A DNA stretch of 7,398 nt. Origin: an uncultured Prevotella sp. (lineage in GTDB: Bacteria > Bacteroidota > Bacteroidia > Bacteroidales > Bacteroidaceae). Both the position numbers and the translations under genes were made by a program. Of this stretch, positions 1 to 5,047 are shown one piece after another. Positions within the stretch are counted from its first letter, which is position 1. Each line of letters begins with the position of its first letter. The notes beneath the pieces are model-generated. The model saw only the letters and a list, made by a program, of their open reading frames with translations, made no database searches and was not told where the DNA came from. Location of the stretch: the NCBI GenBank assembly GCA_934183135.1, contig CAKPRX010000098.1, positions 1 to 7,398 on the forward strand, in the 5' to 3' direction.

Positions 1-91
1 CGTCAAAACTGCGCTTTGTGCGATGCTTTGAGTGAGACACATTGCAACCTAACTGTGCCTTCTTACCCGTGATTTGACAAATCTTAGACAT
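1..91 (-). CDS. rpmB: 50S ribosomal protein L28, N-terminal part (runs off left edge)
   Basis: Thirty complete codons are visible from an ATG at 91-89. The protein begins [20 protein letters not shown] and continues [10 protein letters not shown], which matches the start of bacterial L28: a short CQxTGK strand, then the basic, rRNA-binding SHSKxRTKR stretch. L28 is a structural protein of the large ribosomal subunit. Cys5 is usual in the family; Cys16 stands where many relatives have Asn. The family is typically 60-90 residues, so more than half the gene lies outside the window. AAGGA sits six bases before the ATG, a possible ribosome binding site, and a well-formed promoter lies about 50 bases upstream. 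In Bacteroidota, rpmG and further translation or secretion genes often follow rpmB, but that cannot be seen here. Confidence 0.93.
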   Translation of the reverse strand, partial: MSKICQITGKKAQLGCNVSHSKHRTKRSFD

Positions 92-94
92 TAC

Positions 95-99
95 TATCC
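95..99 (-). promoter_or_regulatory. Possible Shine-Dalgarno sequence of rpmB
   Basis: On the minus strand AAGGA is followed by TAGTA and then, within a few bases, the ATG of rpmB. Most starts in this window have no purine-rich site at this distance, so this one may be functional. The motif is short and sits in AT-rich DNA, so chance remains possible. Confidence 0.4.
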
Positions 100-142
100 T
101 TAATTTTTGATTCTAAATTAGATACTTATTCCAAACAGAGTG

Positions 143-173
143 CAAAATTACGAATATTTTCGGAAAAAACAAA
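143..173 (-). promoter_or_regulatory. Bacteroidota-type promoter of rpmB
   Basis: On the minus strand TTTG (173-170) is followed by exactly 19 bases and then TAATTTTG (150-143). This fits the published Bacteroidota vegetative consensus of TTTG near -33 and TAnnTTTG near -7. A transcript would start near position 137, giving a leader of roughly 45 bases before the rpmB ATG. A second TTTG at 178-175 lies a little too far upstream. The -33 box falls in one arm of the dyad at 171-197. Confidence 0.75.
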
Positions 174-197
174 ACAAATGGCAAAAGAATTTGTTTT
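164..197 (-). terminator. AT-rich inverted repeat with T-tract after pncC, possible terminator
   Basis: On the minus strand AAAACAAAT (197-189) is mirrored perfectly by ATTTGTTTT (179-171) around a 9-base loop. G and six T follow (170-164). The position, 17 bases after the pncC stop, and the trailing T-run are those of an intrinsic terminator. The stem has only one G-C pair, so it would be weak. The right arm overlaps the -33 box of the rpmB promoter, so the dyad could instead be a protein-binding site or a by-product of AT-rich sequence. Confidence 0.35.
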
Positions 198-213
198 TTA
201 GCTTTTTTTATTG

Positions 214-738
214 TTATTTGCTACTCGCTTCATCGTCAGACGGTACAGGGTTTTTCTCGCGATAGTATTCCAAGAATAGACGCAAGGCAGTATTGGTGGC
301 ATGGGCGATGTTGAGGTCGCGGCCGTTGTCTTCGGTCAGCTTGAGCGTGTGTACATCATCGGCAGAGCCATAGCCTATCCAGATTGTGCCTACTGGGTTA
401 CCGGGGGTGGCACCGCCGGGACCTGCAACGCCTGTAGCCGATATGGCATAGTCGGCTTGCAGCGCTTTACAAGCCCCCTTTACCATCTGGATGGCCACTT
501 CCTCGCATACGGCAGTATGCTGGGCTATTACTTCTGCGTCTACCCCTAAAAGAGACACTTTGATGTCATCGCTATAAGATACTATACCACCTTTGAAGTA
601 GTTAGATGCCCCCGGCGAGGCTATAATGGTTTCGGCTATGCGCCCACCTGTGCAGCTCTCGGCTGTGGCCAGGGTCTTGCCATTGTCGTACAGATACTGG
701 AGAATCTCCTTACTGAGTATTTTGCTTTCTAATTCCAC
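214..738 (-). CDS. pncC: Nicotinamide-nucleotide amidase PncC (stand-alone CinA C-terminal domain)
   Basis: PncC converts nicotinamide mononucleotide to nicotinate mononucleotide and ammonia in the cytoplasm, returning the product of NAD-consuming reactions such as DNA ligation to NAD synthesis. The 174-residue protein is one CinA C-terminal domain. Family motifs are ATAESCTGGR (24-33), with Ser28 the expected nucleophile; YSDDIK (55-60), with Lys60 a candidate catalytic partner; SATGVAGPGG (100-109); and NPVGT (114-118). Residue 78 is Cys where many relatives have Ser (AVCEE instead of AVSEE). The N-terminal MoCF-like domain of full CinA is absent, which is common for this form. The start is GTG at 738-736: an in-frame TAA lies shortly upstream and no ATG lies between them. 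It follows tsaD by 28 bases, probably as the last gene of the map operon. Confidence 0.9.
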   Translation of the reverse strand: MELESKILSKEILQYLYDNGKTLATAESCTGGRIAETIIASPGASNYFKGGIVSYSDDIKVSLLGVDAEVIAQHTAVCEEVAIQMVKGACKALQADYAISATGVAGPGGATPGNPVGTIWIGYGSADDVHTLKLTEDNGRDLNIAHATNTALRLFLEYYREKNPVPSDDEASSK

Positions 739-766
739 TGATATAAGAGTTTAATAAAAATATGTT

Positions 767-1792
767 TTATTTGAATGTAACCTTGCTAAAGGCCGGCAGG
801 TCGATGCTGGCAAAGTCGCGGTCGCGATATTTGAACGTGCCCACGCAGGCTATCATGGCTGCGTTGTCCGTGGTATAACTGAACTTCGGAATGTAAATCG
901 TCCATCCATACTTTTGGGCATGCTCCCTAAAGGCGTTGCGTAGGCCATTGTTGGCCGATACTCCTCCGGCTACAGCTACATGGGTTATGCCCGTCTGCTT
1001 AACGGCCAGCCGGAGTTTTTTCATCAGTATGTCTACGATGGTGTACTCCAGGCTTGCCGCGATGTCTTCCTTGTGGTGCTCTATAAAGTCTGGGTCTTCG
1101 GCCACCCATTCCCGCATATTATAGAGGAATGAGGTCTTCAGTCCCGAGAAACTATAGTCGAGCCCCGGAATGTGTGGCTCCGAGAAGTGGTAGGCATGCG
1201 GATTGCCCTGGCGGGCCAGACGGTCGATGATGGGGCCGCCAGGATAGCCCAGTCCCATTACCTTGGAACACTTGTCAATGGCCTCTCCGGCTGCATCGTC
1301 GATGGTCTGCCCCAGTACCTCCATATCATTGTAGGCATTGACGCGTACTATCTGCGAGTTGCCCCCCGATACGAGCAGGCAGATAAAAGGCAGGGGCGGT
1401 TGGTCGGTGTCGTCGTCGCTCTCCTTGATAAAATGTGCCATGACATGTCCCTGGAGATGATTGACATCTATCAGGGGGATGCCGAGTGCCCGCGAAAAAC
1501 CTTTGGCAAAGTTGACACCCACCAAGAGCGACCCCATCAGTCCGGGGCCACGTGTGAAGGCGATGGCCGACAGCTGCTCTTTGGTAATGCCGGCACGCTG
1601 TATGGCCTGGTCTACTACCGGGACGATGTTCTGCTGATGTGCGCGCGAGGCCAGTTCGGGCACCACGCCACCATAGGCCCGGTGTACCTCCTGCGAGGCC
1701 GTTACATTGCTCAGCAGCACACCGTTCTTCAGAACGGCTGCCGATGTGTCGTCACACGACGACTCTATACCTAATATATATATATCGTCCAT
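767..1792 (-). CDS. tsaD: tRNA N6-adenosine threonylcarbamoyltransferase TsaD
   Basis: TsaD transfers the threonylcarbamoyl group from threonylcarbamoyl-AMP to A37 of tRNAs that read ANN codons, making t6A; it acts with TsaB and TsaE, which are not in this window. The 341-residue protein has the usual family length and opens with the ASKHA-type phosphate loop (GIESSCDDTS, 8-17). The metal-binding pair is His112 and His116 in NHLQGH, and the third ligand is Asp309 in YTTDNAAM. LVSGGNSQ, DDAAGEAIDK and VAGGVSANNGLR are further family motifs. The ATG at 1792 gives a normal N-terminus. Codons 3-7 contain a 12-base alternating AT run. Only 5 bases separate it from map upstream, and pncC follows 28 bases downstream, so the three are likely co-transcribed. 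Confidence 0.97.
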   Translation of the reverse strand: MDDIYILGIESSCDDTSAAVLKNGVLLSNVTASQEVHRAYGGVVPELASRAHQQNIVPVVDQAIQRAGITKEQLSAIAFTRGPGLMGSLLVGVNFAKGFSRALGIPLIDVNHLQGHVMAHFIKESDDDTDQPPLPFICLLVSGGNSQIVRVNAYNDMEVLGQTIDDAAGEAIDKCSKVMGLGYPGGPIIDRLARQGNPHAYHFSEPHIPGLDYSFSGLKTSFLYNMREWVAEDPDFIEHHKEDIAASLEYTIVDILMKKLRLAVKQTGITHVAVAGGVSANNGLRNAFREHAQKYGWTIYIPKFSYTTDNAAMIACVGTFKYRDRDFASIDLPAFSKVTFK

Positions 1793-1797
1793 CTTTA

Positions 1798-2658
1798 TCA
1801 GTGTGTAAGAACCTCTACTCCATGGTCAGTCATCAGCAGGGTGTGCTCCCATTGTGCCGAGGGCTTCTCATCGCCAGAGATAACCTCCCATCCATAGGGG
1901 TCGTCAGCGTCGATAAATACTTTCCAAGTGCCCATGTTGATCATGGGTTCAATGGTGAATACCATGCCGGGAACCAATAGCATGCCGGTACCCCGATGGC
2001 CGAAGTGCAGAACGTCTGGCTCTTCATGGAATTTCAGTCCTACGCCATGTCCGCACAGGTCGCGAACCACGCCATAGCCGTATTTCTCGGCATGTTTCTG
2101 GATGGCATGGCCGATGTCGCCGACGAAACTATAAGGCTGGGCAGCCTCCATGCCTATTTCCAGACACTCCTTGGCCACCCGTACCAGCTGCTCTTTCTCA
2201 GGCGAGGTCTTGCCTATTATAAACATACGCGAGGCATCGGCAAAGTAGCCGTCTACGATGGTCGTCATGTCTACATTGACAATGTCGCCCTCCTGCAGCA
2301 CATCCTCCACCTTGGGTATGCCGTGGCATACCACTTCGTTAATCGATGTGCATACACTCTTGGGATAGCCCTCATAGTTCAGGCAGGCCGGAATGGCATT
2401 GTGTTCCTTGCAGTACTGCATGCAGATGTCATCTATCTCCTGTGTATTCATGCCAGCGTGTATCTGGCGGGCCACTTCGTCCAGGCAGCCTGTGTTGACC
2501 ACGCCGCTTCGGCGTATGCCCTCTATCTGTTCGGGGGTCTTGACGAGGTCGCGTGTGGGCACCTCTTTTCCTTTCGACTCCCAGTACATTACCTTCTGAT
2601 CCAGTTCTGTGGGCTCCTGTCCTGGCAGACAGTGCCAGCGTCTTTTCTTCTGAAACAT
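1798..2658 (-). CDS. map: Type I methionine aminopeptidase with N-terminal extension
   Basis: Map removes the initiator methionine from new proteins as they leave the ribosome. All five metal ligands of the family are visible: Asp130 (VNVDMT), Asp141 (FADASR), His204 (CGHGVG), Glu237 (TIEPM) and Glu271 (WEHT). His112 in CHGIP corresponds to the conserved substrate-binding histidine. At 286 residues it is about 25 longer than the E. coli enzyme. The extra part is an N-terminal segment of about 40 residues, beginning MFQKKRRWHCLPGQ; it has one cysteine and therefore no zinc-finger pattern, and resembles the linker-extended bacterial class. Many Bacteroidota carry a second, shorter map in the ribosomal-protein cluster, so this may be one of two. 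The ATG at 2658 follows a promoter by about 27 bases without a Shine-Dalgarno sequence. It leads the map-tsaD-pncC operon. Confidence 0.96.
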   Translation of the reverse strand: MFQKKRRWHCLPGQEPTELDQKVMYWESKGKEVPTRDLVKTPEQIEGIRRSGVVNTGCLDEVARQIHAGMNTQEIDDICMQYCKEHNAIPACLNYEGYPKSVCTSINEVVCHGIPKVEDVLQEGDIVNVDMTTIVDGYFADASRMFIIGKTSPEKEQLVRVAKECLEIGMEAAQPYSFVGDIGHAIQKHAEKYGYGVVRDLCGHGVGLKFHEEPDVLHFGHRGTGMLLVPGMVFTIEPMINMGTWKVFIDADDPYGWEVISGDEKPSAQWEHTLLMTDHGVEVLTH

Positions 2659-2685
2659 ATCTTAAATGGTCTATCAAAAACTTTG

Positions 2686-2717
2686 CAAAATTACTCCAAA
2701 ATGGAGAGAATACCAAG
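2686..2717 (-). promoter_or_regulatory. Bacteroidota-type promoter of the map-tsaD-pncC operon
   Basis: TAATTTTG on the minus strand (2693-2686) matches TAnnTTTG fully. CTTG (2717-2714), one base off TTTG, lies 20 bases upstream. Transcription would begin near 2680, with a leader of about 20 bases before the map ATG. The spacer contains the perfect inverted repeat CTCCA-AAA-TGGAG (plus strand, 2694-2706), which touches the -7 box. An RNA polymerase site is likely; an operator role for the repeat is only a suggestion. Confidence 0.65.
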
Positions 2718-2738
2718 AAAATACCAGCTCTTTTTCGC

Positions 2739-2782
2739 GCTTGTCCTGTGGCGTACTGCGGCTTGTCCTGTGGCGTGCTGTC
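2739..2782. repeat. Two tandem copies of a 22-base unit directly after smpB
   Basis: GCTTGTCCTGTGGCGTACTG (2739-2758) recurs as GCTTGTCCTGTGGCGTGCTG (2761-2780) with one difference in 20 bases and a period of 22. The second copy ends one base before the smpB stop codon, so on the transcribed strand the repeat is the first thing after the gene. It does not fold into an evident terminator hairpin and no T-run follows. It may be a local duplication or a binding site. Confidence 0.8.
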
Positions 2783-3260
2783 AGAAGTGCTTGCGTACGC
2801 GGTCCATCTCGCGTCGGTCTTCTTTCTCCTTTAAGGTCTGCCGCTTGTCGTACTCTTTCTTACCGCGCGCTAAGGCGATGTCCATTTTGGCGCGGCCGTG
2901 CTCGTCGATGAAGATGAGCACGGGCACGATGGTGAAGCCCACGTCCTTGCTTGCCGCCTCGAGGCGGCGTATCTCGCGCTTGTGCAGTAATAGCTTGCGG
3001 TCTCCCTTAGCCTCGTGGTTCGAGAACGACCCGTAGAAATAGGGCGATATGTTCATGCCCTTAACCCATATCTCGCCACGGTCTATGACACAGTAGGTGT
3101 CTACCAGCGAAGCCTTTCCGGCGCGTATAGACTTTATCTCGGTGCCGGTAAGAACCATTCCCGCGGTATAGGTGTCCATGAAGAAATACTCGAACGAGGC
3201 TTTCTTGTTGCGTATCTGTACGGGGCTCTTGCGGCGTATGTCCTGTTCTTGCTTGTTCAT
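2781..3260 (-). CDS. smpB: SsrA-binding protein SmpB
   Basis: SmpB binds tmRNA (SsrA) and delivers it to ribosomes stalled on broken messages, where the nascent peptide is tagged for degradation and the ribosome is freed. The protein has 159 residues, a usual length. It shows the conserved core TEIKSIR (40-46), the region around [16 protein letters not shown] that contributes to tmRNA binding, and the basic C-terminal tail from 131 ([17 protein letters not shown], ending MDRVRKHF), which reads the empty mRNA channel. The ATG at 3260 is preceded by AAAGGAG with five bases between. It lies 28 bases after the DUF4375-like gene and probably shares its transcript. The tmRNA gene itself (ssrA) is not seen in this window. 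Confidence 0.97.
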   Translation of the reverse strand: MNKQEQDIRRKSPVQIRNKKASFEYFFMDTYTAGMVLTGTEIKSIRAGKASLVDTYCVIDRGEIWVKGMNISPYFYGSFSNHEAKGDRKLLLHKREIRRLEAASKDVGFTIVPVLIFIDEHGRAKMDIALARGKKEYDKRQTLKEKEDRREMDRVRKHF

Positions 3261-3265
3261 TGTCG

Positions 3266-3272
3266 CTCCTTT
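3266..3272 (-). promoter_or_regulatory. Strong Shine-Dalgarno sequence of smpB
   Basis: The minus strand reads AAGGAAAGGAGCGACA before the ATG. AAAGGAG is a near-perfect anti-16S match at five bases spacing. Bacteroidota usually initiate without such a site, and map, tsaD, pncC, the peptidase and the ABC-F gene here have none, so smpB stands out. Confidence 0.6.
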
Positions 3273-3288
3273 CCTTATTATATTATGG

Positions 3289-3792
3289 TTAAGGCTCTAT
3301 CTCGCAGAAACGGTCCAGATGGTCGTCTACGTAGTGGGCGACGGTCGAGGTGAAGCCCTCTTCGCCTTCGACAAACTGGTCATCCAGGTCGTCAAACTCG
3401 GGATAGCGTTCGAACATGGCCATAAACTCGTCATCGGTACAGTCGCGCTCTATATCCTCGTGATATTTAGAGTATAACTTGTGGGCGTGGCGTATCAGGC
3501 TACACAGGTTGGGCAAGCCCCAGCCGCGCACAGCCTTGTCAAAGGGGTTGTTGAAGATGAAACCGCCCCAGCCATTGTGTATGAGCTGTACGAAACCGCC
3601 GTCCATCAGTTCGTCGCGTAGGGCCACATACCCCAGCAGTGTTATTTGGTCAGCGTTGAGCTTGGCCATAGTCTCAGCATCCAGATGGCCTCCTATCGCC
3701 TGATAGATGGCATCTACTATTGTCTGTACAAATTCGTCCATGCCCTGCGTGGCTGCCTGAGCCAGCGCCTGGTCTTTAACCTTAACTATCAT
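3289..3792 (-). CDS. Acidic DUF4375 / DMP19-like protein
   Basis: A 167-residue cytoplasmic protein without signal peptide or membrane segment. The centre reads [18 protein letters not shown] (60-77), which resembles the NGGF-QF core of the DUF4375 family; DMP19 of Neisseria, a DNA-mimic protein that sequesters a transcription factor, is the characterised member I know. This assignment is from memory of the family. Residues 112-167 hold 21 Asp or Glu against 3 Arg or Lys, including [13 protein letters not shown]. Its molecular role is unknown. The ATG at 3792 (MIVKVKD) is preferred. The frame stays open to a GTG at 3852, but that extension would cover the promoter and encode an unlikely FFW...FFLPNF segment. 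An internal ATG at 3741 (MDEFV) is an alternative. smpB follows after 28 bases, so the two are probably co-transcribed. Confidence 0.8.
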   Translation of the reverse strand: MIVKVKDQALAQAATQGMDEFVQTIVDAIYQAIGGHLDAETMAKLNADQITLLGYVALRDELMDGGFVQLIHNGWGGFIFNNPFDKAVRGWGLPNLCSLIRHAHKLYSKYHEDIERDCTDDEFMAMFERYPEFDDLDDQFVEGEEGFTSTVAHYVDDHLDRFCEIEP

Positions 3793-3800
3793 ATCGGCAG

Positions 3801-3808
3801 CAAAATTA
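3801..3808 (-). promoter_or_regulatory. -7 promoter element before the DUF4375-like gene
   Basis: TAATTTTG (3808-3801, minus strand) is the same octamer as in the rpmB and map promoters. It ends eight bases before the preferred ATG, so the transcript would begin only a few bases ahead of the start codon. No good TTTG is present 19-21 bases upstream; that interval is a T-run preceded by purines. Either the -33 box is degenerate, or the true start is the internal ATG at 3741, which would give a leader of about 55 bases. Confidence 0.5.
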
Positions 3809-3992
3809 GGTAAAAAAAATGAAACCCATCTCCTTTTTGTCCAGAAAAACACCTGTTCCCCGGTAAACTGTGGGCGGGGTAGTCCCTGCCACCTGCCTTG
3901 TTGTTATAGAGCGAGGCTCCGGCAGTCCGAATGGGCTGATGGGGCAGAGGGGGCTACGGCCCGTGGATGCCTGGTGGCGATGCGGGCGGTGG

Positions 3993-5015
3993 CTATAGCT
4001 CGTCGTTGGCCAGGTGCCATACCGTGAGGTAGGCGGCACGCGTAATGTCGGCCAACTTGGGGTAGTTGAGCGTCTGAGCCTCGTCGCTGGGCTGGTTGTA
4101 GTGGGGCTGGGCGTCGGTGTGATACCAGATGATGGGCACGCCATGGCGGGCAAAGGAGCCTTGGTCGCTTCCGCCTACGGGGTTGTCCCAGGCCCGGTAG
4201 TCGGGATGCAGCCTTAGCCGATAGTCGTGTATGTCGCTCTGCAGCCATTGGCCAAACCGTGGGTGGCTGGCGCTGTAGAAGTAGACCACGTGCCAGGGGT
4301 CGCTGGGCAGATGGTTGCCCCCGACCATGTCGAAGTTGAGGTAGCCACGCACCTTGCTCATGGCCTGAAAATGGCTGACAAAGTAGCGCGAGCCCAGCAG
4401 TCCTAACTCCTCGCCGTCCCAAAAGGCAAAGATAATGGTACGCCGTGGCTGCTGGCCAGCGGTTGCCAGTGCTTTCATAATCTGCAATATGGCACTCAGC
4501 CCCGACGCATTGTCGTCGGCCCCGTTGTATATGTTGTCGCCGCAGAGCTGAGGGTCCATACCCTCGTGGTCCAGATGGGCACCCACGACCACATACTCGT
4601 CGGGCTGGGTACCGGGCAGCATGCCCAGGATGTTGGCCATGGCCAGTTGGCAGTGGGGTAGCCGGCGGAGCGAGTCTACCGAGTCGGGCTCGACAAAGTA
4701 GCGGGGTACGCGGTGCAGCCTTGGGCTTCCGACGGCCGTAAAGGGCTGACGGTAGCCCGTCGGATGGAGCGGCCGTATTCCCAGCAGGCTCATCTGGGTC
4801 TGCAGGTAGAGCTGGGCTATCTGCGACCCGCGCTCGCCGGCACGTCGGCCCTCTAACAGGTCGTGAGCCAGAAAGCCCACATGAGCTTTGGCGGCCTCCT
4901 GGGTTATGGTGTTCAGTCCGCGCCCTATGGGCGTGTCGTGGTTCTTGCGGGCCGCTGCGCTCAGCGCGATGAGCGACAGGGCCACGGTCAGGGCATATCT
5001 TATAGCTGTGTACAT
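3993..5015 (-). CDS. Secreted M28-family zinc metallopeptidase
   Basis: Probably an exported aminopeptidase-like enzyme of 340 residues. Residues 1-22 form a Sec signal peptide (MYTAIRYALTVALSLIALSAAA) with no lipobox cysteine, so a soluble periplasmic or secreted location is likely. The catalytic domain carries most M28 metal-site residues: His147 in VGAHLDHEG, Asp167 in NGADDNASG, Glu202 and Glu203 in DGEELGLLGS, and Asp229 in FDMVGG. The C-terminal motif is HTDAQPHYNQPSDE (299-312). Where most relatives have a metal-binding His in DYHxPxD, this protein has Asn307; His299 and His305 are nearby. Substrate is unknown. The start at 5015 places the signal peptide at the N-terminus; a longer frame to 5078 would overlap the ABC-F gene and put 21 polar residues ahead of it. 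It follows the ABC-F gene by 32 bases. Confidence 0.88.
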   Translation of the reverse strand: MYTAIRYALTVALSLIALSAAARKNHDTPIGRGLNTITQEAAKAHVGFLAHDLLEGRRAGERGSQIAQLYLQTQMSLLGIRPLHPTGYRQPFTAVGSPRLHRVPRYFVEPDSVDSLRRLPHCQLAMANILGMLPGTQPDEYVVVGAHLDHEGMDPQLCGDNIYNGADDNASGLSAILQIMKALATAGQQPRRTIIFAFWDGEELGLLGSRYFVSHFQAMSKVRGYLNFDMVGGNHLPSDPWHVVYFYSASHPRFGQWLQSDIHDYRLRLHPDYRAWDNPVGGSDQGSFARHGVPIIWYHTDAQPHYNQPSDEAQTLNYPKLADITRAAYLTVWHLANDEL

Positions 5016-5047
5016 AGGCGGGTCCAGTATAGTTGTCCGGTATGGTG

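Noticed and set aside
1172..1774. A 200-codon open frame on the plus strand opposite tsaD
   Set aside because: tsaD is intact on the minus strand over the whole interval, and the antisense product shows no recognisable motif.
1996..3036. A 346-codon open frame on the plus strand
   Set aside because: It lies antisense to map, crosses the intergenic promoter and enters antisense smpB. Both opposing genes have all family motifs, and the plus-strand product resembles no family I know.
3873..3890. GC-rich imperfect hairpin after the M28 gene
   Set aside because: The arms pair six of seven bases around a four-base loop, but no T-run follows on the transcribed strand and it lies over 100 bases from the stop codon. 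Too weak to call a terminator.
3904..4422. A 172-codon minus-strand frame overlapping the M28 gene
   Set aside because: It is a shifted frame of the peptidase gene, rich in Arg, Pro and Leu as such shadows usually are, and would need an independent start inside that gene.
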